Below, in pieces: positions 36,144 to 47,880 of a stretch of DNA of 64,000 bases. The notes beneath the pieces are model-generated. The model ran no database searches and had not been told where the DNA came from. It saw only the letters and a program-made list of their open reading frames with translations. Each line of letters begins with the position of its first letter. Position 1 is the stretch's first letter. The stretch is from Neckera pumila (lineage: Eukaryota; Streptophyta; Bryopsida; Hypnales; Neckeraceae), in contig OZ018415.1 of assembly GCA_963969595.1 (NCBI GenBank), positions 14,880,001 to 14,944,000 on the forward strand. The letters are read 5' to 3'. The position numbers and the translations under genes are program-made.

Positions 36144-38532
36144 TTAATAGAAGCGAATTGTGTACATGAGTCTTCTTCTATGTTGCTTTTCAAAACGAGA
36201 GATGATATCATCAATTTCGTCCTCCCAAGCGTCTGCCATTTCGAGCTGCACATCACCAAGCATCTGTCAATGTCGAACATTGTTTCACCTCTTCGTATAT
36301 AAGTGAGGACCCAGTTTGTACAATTGAGGACGTGGAGGAGGAGATCCAAAATAGTAAAGGATTTCTTCCCTCTAAAGCTGATGCTTTGAAAACCCTGATC
36401 CTGGGCTTTAGGGTATCTCCTTTGAAGACCCTCAAAATTCACAAACCCCAAAGCAGAGCAGAGCAAGTGAGGTTTGCCATAAGGCCAGGACAGTCACTAC
36501 CACAAAAATTACCACAAGAATTACCACAAAAGGACCCCAAGGGCAATCAATCTTTGTTTTTTATAAATACACTGGTCTACATATGGACTTCATCGGCTAT
36601 AATGCCTAGAGAACGCTGGGTCTGCTGCAGTATCCCTACTCACTTCTCTTGCTGAAGAAAGAGGGAAAGACATCAATCAGGCAGCGAATACCGTTCTAAA
36701 AACATTTCCTACTTTCAACACCGACCTCACCTTCCTAAAGCTTAAACAGGTATAATGGAGGACGAGTCCTTACCCTTTCGCAAAGGTCAAGTGCAAGCTT
36801 GCCACCAATCGCAGCCTCTTCGTGGTTGTCTTTTACATCCAGATTTATTACCAACGCTAATTTCAGTAACCTAGTCTCCCTATTTTCAAGATCTGCAATT
36901 GGAAAGAAAAGACGTGAAATCAATGTCTACTACACCCAGAAATCAATGCAAGCTAGTCGCGACAATCACCACTAACCCTTAGAAACAAAAGTAATGCATC
37001 AGATATCCCAGTTCTAAATGAACTGAAACATGTGTTCTTCAAAAAATGTGGAAGTTGTCCAATCACAAAAATGAAAGCTTCTCGGTATATACAGGGAATG
37101 TAAAATTACAGAGTGTGCAATTTGAGAGGGTTGAGTGTAGAATTTCAAACTACAATACGTAATATGTCAAGGCTTGGAAACTTAGCAGATGTATACACGA
37201 GGACGAGCGTAGTTACCATCGATCACCATGTCAAAAACTCTTTCCTCAAAGGTGAACACCACATCAAATGCACCATCTGCTGCATTGTCTTGCCACCTCT
37301 GGGGTGATTCCTTCACGCTGGAATTCCGTTTCAACATTTGCAGAAGACCATTTCGCTTGTACCTGTGTATCGCCAGTCAAGGCAGAACCTCTCTAATAAC
37401 TGAACTAAATTCAACTGTATATTCAGCAAATAATTCTTTGATAATTAAATTCATGTATGGAACACGCAAATTCCACTTTAAGATTAGATAATTTGGGCAA
37501 CTGATTCTTTCATAATTAGATTCTTCGGTTAACCAAGACATACGGATTGATCATACTGTGAAAAATACAATTAAAAAAATATAATTAAGACAGGGAAAAT
37601 TTTCATATCAAAGAAGAACACTGCATATGTTGATCAAAAAATAATATAAAACTGAGCAAAAGAAGGTCTTATAAGACCAACTCATAAAATGCTAATAAAC
37701 ATGAGGCCAATTCTGGGCCTCTTCGCTCTTCGTCATTTAAGGGTTAAAACGGAATGAAAACAAATCAAATTTTATATTAGGCTAAGTGTCTGAGCAGTTT
37801 GGAAAAGGCTCTCCAGTGAGCTTCACTTCCAACACAAGTATATGACAATAAATGCTTGTCTTGCACAAGGTGGCACTTCCTGGTTCGCCAATTAGGATAA
37901 CGTTATCCAGCATGACCTAGGCGCTAATTGTAGACCCTCCAATTCATAGCTACCAAATTCGTAAAACAAGCAAATCTCGTTTCTATTTTGCCAGTCCTTT
38001 CTGGTCCGCCGGTAGGATAAATGGCATAACCTAGCTCCTGCTGAGAATCCTCCGATTCACGAGGATTCCTTCTAAACCCTAAATCCCAAGAACTGAATGA
38101 AGCTCACAAACCGAGCCTCACAATACCAGAAAAAACAGCTCCAGAACCAGGAAAATTTAATTAAATGCATAAATTGAGAGAGGTCAAATCAAGAACACCC
38201 CCTCTCAAAGAGAAAAAACCCCAGACCTGAAAAACAAGGTTCCAAGCCCACAAAATCGGCAGCAGCTACACAGAAAATTCGTTAACCACATTCCAAAGCG
38301 CAAATTAAAGAGGATACAATTCCGGGTCTTTGTTCTTGAGATCTTCCAGCATCTGCCGATACGGCGTCCCGAACTGATACACATTCGGTTCTCTGGCCGA
38401 CGGACCAGGCAACTTGACATTCGTCCCCGTGCCGTACGAGCTCACGTCCAGCCCTTGCTTCTGCAACAACGCATGCGCCTCCATGCTGCGGTTCTGATTG
38501 CTGGCGCACACCATGGCATGGCGCAGCTTCAT
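36144..38532 (-). CDS. SSU72: SSU72 RNA polymerase II CTD phosphatase
   Basis: Four exons on the reverse strand: 38318-38532, 37217-37362, 36774-36892 and 36144-36245. Phases fit exactly and give 193 aa, the normal SSU72 length. SSU72 is a nuclear phosphatase of the cleavage and polyadenylation machinery that removes phosphate from Ser5 (and Ser7) of the polymerase II C-terminal domain. The N-terminus carries the catalytic CX5R loop (C9 to R15, CASNQNRS), then MEAHALL, YGTG and LPGPSAREPNVYQFGTPY. Exon 2 encodes the conserved FDVVFTFEERVFDMVI block. Exon 3 has INLDVKDNHEEAAIGG with the conserved general-acid region. Exon 4 ends with WEDEID and FEKQHRRRLMYTIRFY. The start at 38532 is chosen because family members begin at MK-R-AMVC. 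No key residue is missing, so it should be active. Introns of about 954, 324 and 528 bp are AT-rich. Confidence 0.95.
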
Positions 38533-38832
38533 CCGCAGCAGCAGATACGCTAAATCCTTGGGTTCTCCACCTACGCACCCACCCACCCACACCCAAAAAA
38601 CCCTAAAACGGAACCGAAAAGAAAAACCGAAGAGTCTTCACCTAAGCCCAATTTTCCCCCAGAATCGAAAAAAACTAATCAGCAAGCATCGCAGTAACTT
38701 AAAATCAAGACGGGAGAGAAACCTAAAAGGAAGTTCAACTTGGAGAAGGGGAATGGCGGACGTAGTAGAGTGAGGAGCTCCGCCCAAGGCAACAAAGGAG
38801 CATGGCAGCAAGTTCGAAACGCAATTGGTGTT

Positions 38833-38890
38833 TTGGGAGCGACGGACGAGGACGAGGACGAAGACGAAGACGAAGGGGAAGATGAAAACT
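38833..38890. repeat. GACGAG/GACGAA hexamer tract upstream of SSU72
   Basis: A run of GACGAGGACGAGGACGAAG-type units about 300 bp upstream of the SSU72 start codon. It is read on the plus strand and is probably promoter or leader sequence rather than coding. Confidence 0.6.
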
Positions 38891-39174
38891 CAAATAAAAG
38901 CTAAAGGTAAAGGGGAAGTAATAAAGCTAAAAATTAGGGAAAGTAATAAAGCTTAACCCCTAAAGGATGATGAGTGCAGATTTTGACAAATGAATGAACG
39001 GAAACACATCCTAAACTCACCGCAATGCATTTTTTCATTCATTAAATTTGTTTGAAGATTTTTATACTGGTTCTTTAACATTTGTATAGTTCAAATTATG
39101 AAGATCTTACTGCAAATATTTTATAATTTAAAAGGTACTAGTGTGACCCTGTGCCGTTGGCCCAATTTCCATCT

Positions 39175-39246
39175 ACTCCCGGTTCCACTCCTGGTTCTAC
39201 TTCCGATTCTACTCCCAATTCTACTCTCGATTCCACTCCCAGTAGC
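39175..39246. repeat. 12-bp minisatellite, about six units
   Basis: Degenerate units of the type TTCTACTCCCAA, TTCTACTCTCGA, TTCCACTCCCAG and TTCTACTTCCGA stand head to tail. In one frame they read S-T-P-x tetrapeptides, but no open frame extends beyond them. Confidence 0.8.
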
Positions 39247-39444
39247 AAGAACGCCACCAAAATCAAAGTAAAAGTAATTTTCTAATTTTTTGATCAATAA
39301 ATACTTTGAAATTCAATAACTTTTGCACCACCGCTCCAAACGCCACGAAACCAAACCGGTGCACCCCTCCTCGGCGAGAGCTTTCCGACAGTACCAAGCA
39401 CGCGGCCGGGGGACGCACGGTTAGGAAGTTGTCCACGCTACAAA

Positions 39445-39500
39445 AAAAACAAAAAAAAACAAAAAAAAATAAACAAACAAACAAACAAACAAACAAACAG
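39445..39500. repeat. A-rich and (AAAC)n microsatellite
   Basis: Two AAAAAAAAC-type units, then an A-run, then about seven AAAC units in a row. Confidence 0.9.
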
Positions 39501-39951
39501 CCTCATTTAAGGTATTGATAGGGAGGTCTAGCCTCAAAAAGTAACTTTTCCAGTTCAAAACATGATCCTTCAAAAATGATCTAAATCAAAAAATCAAATA
39601 AAAATCTTCAAAAATTATAATAATTAGAACTCAATATTTTGAATTTATTAAAAAAAAATCTTTTAAAAATCATAAATATTCAAGCTACAATTGATTTTAG
39701 AAGGAATTTCAAATTTCTGGCTTCAATTTTTATTGAAAAATATTGGTACGTATTTTTGTTGATCTAACCATATGGATGTGATTTATAAATATCATTTTAC
39801 AACTATTGTTTGAGAGTCATTATTAAAATATTCTTCTAAGTTGCATTTTATAATAGATCTTCACAATTTTGGAAATCTGGACATCCTCTAGTCTTTTAGA
39901 GATTAAGGAAAAGTGATAAAGCTAAAGGTCGGCTAGGAAAATTAATAAAGC

Positions 39952-40246
39952 TTAACCCTCTAAGGCACTAAGTGTAGACAAAATACAAATGTATGAGACA
40001 AAAATACAATCTATGAGAAAAGAAATTCAATACTATTTTCAAATTTCTTTCCCCCTTTCAAGACTACTTTTTTGATTTTAGGTGATATCTTTTGTTCCAA
40101 GGCACTGATTCAATTATAAACTATATATAATTCCTTTAAAGCTATTATATTTTTCTATATTAAACAAATACTTTAAACAATCACGTAAAAAAATGAAATC
40201 ACACAAAATCTTGAGTATCTTCTTAGGGGACTTTGGGTCTTTGGGT
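39952..40246. mobile_element. Truncated TTAA-family element, copy 6
   Basis: The left end TTAACCCTCTAAGGCAC is intact. The right end has lost its TTAA but keeps GGGGACTTTGGGTCTTTGGG, like the right ends of copies 1 and 2. The interior shares the block with CTTTTTTGATTTTAGGTG and CAAGGCACTGATT found there. It is internally deleted. Confidence 0.5.
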
Positions 40247-40439
40247 CATTTCTTGACCTTGAAAACTTTGGTCATGGAGGTAAGACATACTTGTACACTT
40301 CAAAATATAGAATTTTTATAAAGAAAGGTTTTGAAAATCTATATTATAGGAAATTCAAAATTCTAATGCCTTTTTTTTATATTCAAAACCATAGTAAGAT
40401 ATCTTTTGTGAAACATAAAAAAACAATGATATTATTAAA

Positions 40440-43392
40440 AAAGAAAGGGAGTAATACAAGCCTATTGAAAGGTGATTTCAATATAAAAGACAAAACAAAA
40501 TTTCCTTGATGTGCAATGGCCTTTTCTAAAGTGAGGGCATCTTCGAAACACCTTGACAAAGGCATACTGTATTCCGGTAAATATTTGCAAGAGCATATTA
40601 AAGCAATTGTTCTTCATGTAGAATGGATTTGGTCCTTTCTCAGGCCCTTTCTTGATATTTTCTATGGTGAGCAATCTTTACTTGAAAAGTTCAAATTGAC
40701 ATCATTTATTGTCTGTATATTATATTTAACCCCTAAGTGCCTAAGCTTTCCAAGTGTGCTCTTCCTTTGAAAAAAGAGCATGGACTTATAGTTATCCCCA
40801 GTGATGCAAATTTTCTTTTTTTCAAAATCTAACCTTACAGATGTTTAAAGAGCTTGCTTATTAGTACGTATACCAATTTTGAGTGCAAAATTGCATAGGA
40901 GTTGTGAGATCATAACAAGAGAAATGCATGTTTTCTATTTTTAGTATGCTGCCCCTCTCTACAATGTTTGAGAAATTTGCATATAAATATTTTTTGGGAT
41001 TGGAGGTGACATGAACAACTCCAAATTATGTCAGCATTCTAAAATACACTTTCAAAAAACTTAATTTCACATGAAAAGCTATAAAAATCATTACACAATC
41101 CACCTTGCAATTGTTGAAATGCAAATTTCTTCATAAGTAGAAATCGCAAATAACTTCAAATCAACACTTGCATGTTTAAATTCTCAACGGTGAAAATCAT
41201 GAAAACACTTTAATCTTTCCACTGGGACCGTTTTCAAAGCAAATGAATAAGTAGAACTTTTCAAATCTCAATTTGAATAAAATTGGCAAGCTTTGCTTAA
41301 AGTTGAGAAATCAAATAAAATTTGTAAGCTTTACTCTTCCTCAATGAGACATATATGCTTTTGAGGACCTCTCAAAAATCAAATATTTACCTTCTTTAGT
41401 AAAAAATAAAAGTTTCCAGTAATTAATCTTCAATACTGCCCGTAAAAAAATTTTAATCAGTCAAAGGAATTTAATTGCCCGTACTCAAATGAGCCTGAAA
41501 TTTTGGAGCGACCGTATTGGGTCGCTCAGGCAATTAGGGGTTAAGTAGTGCATACAATTGTTACAATGCATTTGAAGTTTTGAACACTACTTGAAAGATA
41601 ATTGGATGCACAAAGAATGTATGGCAAATTGTACCATAGCATGTCATGCAAATTTAGGTTATGTCATGACAATGAGGGATTTTTTTCACATCTCCCAATT
41701 GAATTAACTAGGGTTGGATCTAGTTGTTGTGAAAATTATTTTTCACTTTTAGGTCAACAAGTTTGTAATAAATATAATTTCTCTATTGGTAAAGCTATTG
41801 AACGTGCTTCATACATTGCTTGGGGTGCAAAAGATTAAACATGAGAAGATTGGTCCCTTGCTTGCTAATCCAAGATGTCAAAAAAACTTGTGGTTAGAAG
41901 AAAATTCATGTGTTTTTGATTTAGATGGGTTTTTTTTGGATTACTAGTTTTGTGAAAAATGCTAATTTTAAGAGGCATGGAGAGTTGGTTTCTTAATGAC
42001 AAAAGACAAGGTAAAGTATGCTAAAATGAAAGAGGCATTACAATTCTACAAGTAAGTGGGACAATCCATAAGCTTCTTCTTTTAATGCTTTTGTTCAAAA
42101 TATTGCTTCATTGGTTGATGAAAGAATAGAAGATGAAGAAAGTCATGAATCACTAAAAAATGTTGTGCCGGATAATGTATCTTTGATAAATAAAGTGGTA
42201 CAAATAATGTTAGGTCTATAATACTTGATGTGGAGCAGGAGTTTGTAAGCAATGCATATGATGCTAGTATGAACAAAGTCAATTCATTTGTAATTGTTCC
42301 AAATAAAGGATTAGTATACAAAATGAGAGATAGTTCATAAATGAATGTTCATGGACCTAATGAACTTCCCCTTGATTGATAGACTTAGGCATATCCAACA
42401 TATTCATATTAAGAGGAATTTTTCTTTAGGATCTAAAAGTGATAATGCTAATGTTAGTTTGTTTGATAATATTGCAATCTGAATAGTAGATGGTAAAAAC
42501 AATACTACATGGTATTTGGCTAGAGTTCAAAAATTAGTCAAAGTAATTGAAAAGAAAAAAAATTGATTATGTCCGCGCTATTCCTTTATATGAATCTAAT
42601 ATTAGTGTCTAGCTTAGATACTACAAGCATGTAGTTAGTTATTGTTATGAATATGGTTGTTTTGGTGGTAAAGGGACTGATTTGGTGAGATTAGATCATG
42701 TCATACCCTTGATTTCTTTAACATTTGATGAAGGTACAAGCCTCCATATCTTGTCAAAAGAAGATAAGAGAATACTTGATAGTTTTGTCAAGGAATGCAT
42801 TGGTAGTTAACTTTGAAGAAGAAAAATTTAGGTGTTGCTTCATCAAAGAAGAATGAAGACGTTGCTCAAAGAAGAATGGAAGTAATAAGATGACAACAAA
42901 GATTAGATCAGGGTGGCTTGCAACAAAATTTCAATTTATACAATCATGATAATTTTGCCCATATAGATTCATAGTAATTTGTAAAGTTGTCTACAAACCT
43001 TGGTAGCAATGATGTAAGTGGTTTGAAATCATTGTTGTTACATCCATTGAGTTAAGATCATTGGACGTCTCAAACGGGCGGATGTACCAGGTAGTTTGGA
43101 CGGGCCGGACAAACAATGTAACTACCTTAAAGTAGTCACATCGAGCAAGTTAGGATGACCATTGGACGTTCGGGATGGGCAGACAAATTGGACGGCCAAT
43201 CCAATGTGACAGCTATGGTTGAAATGGTAAATGTAACTACCAATTAAATGTATATTTTTTCTTTTTAAATAAGCTATTTTATTTCAAAATTTGAGTTATT
43301 CTAGCATGTCTTGCCTTAGATATTTTTTAAAATTTTGATTAATAAATTTTTTTTTCATTTTGTAATTACATAATTAGTTTGAAAATAAATTT
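40440..43392 (+). mobile_element. Repeat X, left copy of the palindrome
   Basis: Matches the old X copy at 5600-10965 and the right copy at 43961-46070. The outer part (40440-40725) is about 90% like the right copy where I compared it (roughly 145 bp next to the insertion). The part 41544-43392 is the exact reverse complement of 43961-45809 wherever checked. In pieces, X encodes SLLEKFKLTSF, then a 78-codon frame at 41602-41838 with HLPIELTRVGSSCCENYFSLL, then a C-terminal LVRLDHVIPLISL and KEDKRILDSFVKECIG. This looks like a transposase-type protein of a superfamily I do not recognise. Stops and shifts separate the pieces, so it is not expressed as one protein. A TTAA element interrupts it at 40726-41544. 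Confidence 0.75.
40726..41544. mobile_element. TTAA-bounded element inserted in X, copy 7
   Basis: TTAA at 40726-40729 and 41541-41544, with ends CCCCTAAGTGCCTAAG and, reversed, CCCCTAATTGCCTGAG. The right X copy gives the empty site: TATTTTAGTAG there against TATTTAA plus element plus TTAAGTAG here. This fits one TTAA target with a single A/T difference. The interior matches the element at 34722-35543 in reverse. Confidence 0.85.
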
Positions 43393-43960
43393 CGAATTTG
43401 GACACCTGTGCGGCATTTTTCTTGCATACATATCGTTTAAAATTTTGTCTAGTTTCGGGTCTAATTAACGATCTGCTTTTAGGCCTGCTATAACCAGCCT
43501 AGGGGTGGCATCAATGGAGTCTACGTTGATGAGAGCTGCAACAATAAGGTAACCTCTGAATAGAGATAGACCCCTAAATTTTTTAGAAGAAGAAGGCCAT
43601 ATCTCTAGCCCTAAGCAAATACCAAATGCAACTTCCAAACGCAAGAATAACCTAATCATAGAGCAAAAATAATATCCACTTCGATTATTAATGACATTGA
43701 TGAATATTTCTACCTCTTAATTATACAATAGCAACTTTTTCATAGAGGAACAGATCAAAGGCATCAAATAATGCGAGATTAATGCTACTTCGCCCATGTA
43801 ATTTTAGATTTAGGGTTTTCCTACTACGCATCTCCCGACTTTCGCATTTGCCGGTGCTCTTCCCCACTTTCTCTTTCCCGCTCATGCCCGCTCCATTTGC
43901 ATCCATCTGTACTATACTATGTGGAGTGATGGCTGTCCGAGTGTTTAGATATTAAAACCA
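43393..43960. other. 568-bp spacer of the X palindrome
   Basis: Unique sequence between the two arms, less AT-rich than the arms. The reverse strand has a 61-codon frame (43721-43906, starting MDANGAGMSGKEKVGKS) and a second one (43465-43659). They look like plant coding sequence rather than random AT-rich frames and may be a captured or flanking gene fragment. I do not recognise a family. Confidence 0.5.
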
Positions 43961-46070
43961 AAATTTATTTTCAAACTAATTATGTAATTACAAAATGAAA
44001 AAAAAATTTATTAATCAAAATTTTAAAAAATATCTAAGGCAAGACATGCTAGAATAACTCAAATTTTGAAATAAAATAGCTTATTTAAAAAGAAAAAATA
44101 TACATTTAATTGGTAGTTACATTTACCATTTCAACCATAGCTGTCACATTGGATTGGCCGTCCAATTTGTCTGCCCATCCCGAACGTCCAATGGTCATCC
44201 TAACTTGCTCGATGTGACTACTTTAAGGTAGTTACATTGTTTGTCCGGCCCGTCCAAACTACCTGGTACATCCGCCCGTTTGAGACGTCCAATGATCTTA
44301 ACTCAATGGATGTAACAACAATGATTTCAAACCACTTACATCATTGCTACCAAGGTTTGTAGACAACTTTACAAATTACTATGAATCTATATGGGCAAAA
44401 TTATCATGATTGTATAAATTGAAATTTTGTTGCAAGCCACCCTGATCTAATCTTTGTTGTCATCTTATTACTTCCATTCTTCTTTGAGCAACGTCTTCAT
44501 TCTTCTTTGATGAAGCAACACCTAAATTTTTCTTCTTCAAAGTTAACTACCAATGCATTCCTTGACAAAACTATCAAGTATTCTCTTATCTTCTTTTGAC
44601 AAGATATGGAGGCTTGTACCTTCATCAAATGTTAAAGAAATCAAGGGTATGACATGATCTAATCTCACCAAATCAGTCCCTTTACCACCAAAACAACCAT
44701 ATTCATAACAATAACTAACTACATGCTTGTAGTATCTAAGCTAGACACTAATATTAGATTCATATAAAGGAATAGCGCGGACATAATCAATTTTTTTTCT
44801 TTTCAATTACTTTGACTAATTTTTGAACTCTAGCCAAATACCATGTAGTATTGTTTTTACCATCTACTATTCAGATTGCAATATTATCAAACAAACTAAC
44901 ATTAGCATTATCACTTTTAGATCCTAAAGAAAAATTCCTCTTAATATGAATATGTTGGATATGCCTAAGTCTATCAATCAAGGGGAAGTTCATTAGGTCC
45001 ATGAACATTCATTTATGAACTATCTCTCATTTTGTATACTAATCCTTTATTTGGAACAATTACAAATGAATTGACTTTGTTCATACTAGCATCATATGCA
45101 TTGCTTACAAACTCCTGCTCCACATCAAGTATTATAGACCTAACATTATTTGTACCACTTTATTTATCAAAGATACATTATCCGGCACAACATTTTTTAG
45201 TGATTCATGACTTTCTTCATCTTCTATTCTTTCATCAACCAATGAAGCAATATTTTGAACAAAAGCATTAAAAGAAGAAGCTTATGGATTGTCCCACTTA
45301 CTTGTAGAATTGTAATGCCTCTTTCATTTTAGCATACTTTACCTTGTCTTTTGTCATTAAGAAACCAACTCTCCATGCCTCTTAAAATTAGCATTTTTCA
45401 CAAAACTAGTAATCCAAAAAAAACCCATCTAAATCAAAAACACATGAATTTTCTTCTAACCACAAGTTTTTTTGACATCTTGGATTAGCAAGCAAGGGAC
45501 CAATCTTCTCATGTTTAATCTTTTGCACCCCAAGCAATGTATGAAGCACGTTCAATAGCTTTACCAATAGAGAAATTATATTTATTACAAACTTGTTGAC
45601 CTAAAAGTGAAAAATAATTTTCACAACAACTAGATCCAACCCTAGTTAATTCAATTGGGAGATGTGAAAAAAATCCCTCATTGTCATGACATAACCTAAA
45701 TTTGCATGACATGCTATGGTACAATTTGCCATACATTCTTTGTGCATCCAATTATCTTTCAAGTAGTGTTCAAAACTTCAAATGCATTGTAACAATTGTA
45801 TGCACTACTAAAATACAATATACAGACTTCAAAGGATGTCAATTTGAACTTTTCAAGTAAAGATTGCTCACCATAGAAAATATCAAGAAAGGACCCGAGA
45901 AAGGGCCAAATCCATTCTACATGAAGAAAAGTACCTTTATCATGCTCTTGAAAATATCCCCTTTGTCCCAAAATACATCCATTTTTTTCTACAAATGGAT
46001 AGTTTAACGAGTGAGCTATTCCTATTTTCAAAGGATTGCATAGTTACTATAGCTTCTAGTCAATCTCATT
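43961..46070 (-). mobile_element. Repeat X, right copy of the palindrome
   Basis: Positions 43961-45809 pair with 43392-41544; paired coordinates always sum to 87353, so there is no indel across 1849 bp. Both 78-79 codon frames are identical in the two arms. Beyond 45809 the match with the left copy continues past its TTAA insertion but at lower identity. This copy lacks that insertion. It has no intact transposase. Confidence 0.85.
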
Positions 46071-46479
46071 AGGCATGAAAGATTGGAAGTGAAGAGTGTA
46101 GCCGCATATCTGTAAAATAGGCAATGAAATTGACAATTTTTTCCCCATTTTTGGAATTGCTCTAGGGCTCTATTAATTTGGATTATACTCTTAGGAAAGC
46201 TAGTCTAGGGATTGATGTCCTATGTATTCCATTTTGATGATGTCCTATGATTCAATTCCAGGAAATTCTCAATAAGAGACTTATTAGTAGCATGTTTTGT
46301 ACTATAGTGGGTTGAATTCATCACCTTTGGTTGGTAAGAGGTTGCATTTCAATTGCCTTTGTAGGGATTGAATTGCTATTTATATATTCTAAAGCGTGGT
46401 ATCTATGGATTCTTTTGGTGTAGGGTGTTTGAATGACTTTCAATTGTTGTTGATCGAGTTGTAGAGAACAGTTTTGAAT

Positions 46480-47446
46480 TTAAACCCTAAATATTTTTGA
46501 CTGTGTTTTCACCAAAATTGCTCCAAAACTGTCATTTTCTAATACAAGTACCGAATTTTTAAAAAATTCCAAAATTTCCAAAATTTCCAAAATGTTCAAA
46601 ATCATTTTTGGACACATATAACCATAGGAACTTGTAGTAAACTGGTTTGAAAAGATGTGGAAAAAATTTCAGAATTTTCTACTATGTAGATTGCAAGATA
46701 TTAGCGTTTGAATTGACAAAAATGCTTTTTTTGTCACTGCGGAAATCTAGGCAGCTGCACTTCACAAGGTCACATTTATATGAAAAAATGTCCAAAATGG
46801 TGGTAACTTTTTGATTCATTCTTCAAAGCAAGCTGGCTACATGCTTGAAAAATTTCAGATCATTTGGAATTGTACAACATATAGGAAAAAAATAGTAAGT
46901 AGAAAGAAGTAGAGAATGATTCAAAATACTAAATTGTGAAGAATTTTGTTACAGAATTGAAAAATGCCAATTGCAATAGGTGTAATGTTGTAATAATCAA
47001 TCTACATCCAATGTTTTTACTTTTTTTCATAAATATTGAAAATTGAGTTAAATATTGGACTTCAAACTTTATTTTAGAGTAGAGGTTCCATAACTACCCT
47101 CAAATTAAGAATCCTCATCACTTTTGACTCATTAATAAAAACGGAATGATCCAAAGCTTCTCGCGTATATATAAATCTAAAGAACCAATTTTAAGGGTTT
47201 TTTTAAATTGATTTTTAAAGTAGTTTTTTGAGCTGCCCAAACTGCCCGTTGAACAACAAAAATGACATATCATGCAATAACTTTTTAACAATGTAGTTAA
47301 ATGTTATGAAAATTGTTGGGCCTTAAAGCTACTCCTTGAGCACACCTTGTGTGAATTTCAAAGAAAATAATAAAAATTCCATGCGTAGTGAGCTGCGCAA
47401 AATTGCTATATTGCCAAAAAACGGTATTTGGTCCTTTAGGGGTTAA
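46480..47446. mobile_element. TTAA-bounded element, copy 8
   Basis: The left end is TTAAACCCTAAATATTT and the right end CCTTTAGGGGTTAA. The interior shares the AGCTGCCCAAACTGCCCG and 'AATAACTTTTTAACAATG' region with the TGCCCGG blocks of copies 1 and 2. Non-coding. Confidence 0.55.
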
Positions 47447-47880
47447 TTTGGGACAAGTATATTAAGAACCCCTGGATTTATTTTGGGACGGAAGAAGTAA
47501 TCATGGAAAATGCTTACACCATAGGCACCAATAATATAGATACCTTACAACCATGGAGGATGCCTACAAGATATGCGCCTATGCTCAAGATTCTAAGTTC
47601 ACATGCTAGCAATCTTTGATTTTATATATTTGATAAATCTTAACAATTTTATTTAGAAATTGATCACATTAAAAATGAAATATAAGAATTATTTTTTCTT
47701 TGTTAATTCATTGTGTAGGTGATTTGACAATTGGACCTTTTAAATAAAAATATATAAATAAAAATATTTTGTTTCAATACTCATAGTTTTTTTTATGTAT
47801 CAATTTTTCATTGATGCTTTCATCTATTTTTTATAGTTTTATTCTAAAGTCAAAAAGAAAAAGAAGGTTGCCAATTTGTC

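Larger units (their letters stand above)
38953..39906. mobile_element. TTAA-bounded element, copy 5, decayed
   Basis: The left end is TTAACCCCTAAAGG and the reversed right end TTAATCTCTAAAAG. The outer flanks on both sides contain AATAAAGCT-type sequence. It contains a 12-bp minisatellite (39175-39246) and an AAAC microsatellite (39445-39500). The assignment is weaker than for the other copies because the interior match was not established. Confidence 0.4.

Noticed and set aside
36101..36466. 121-codon minus-strand frame overlapping the last SSU72 exon
   Set aside because: It reads the SSU72 exon in the wrong frame; the correct frame gives the family's C-terminus and stop at 36144.
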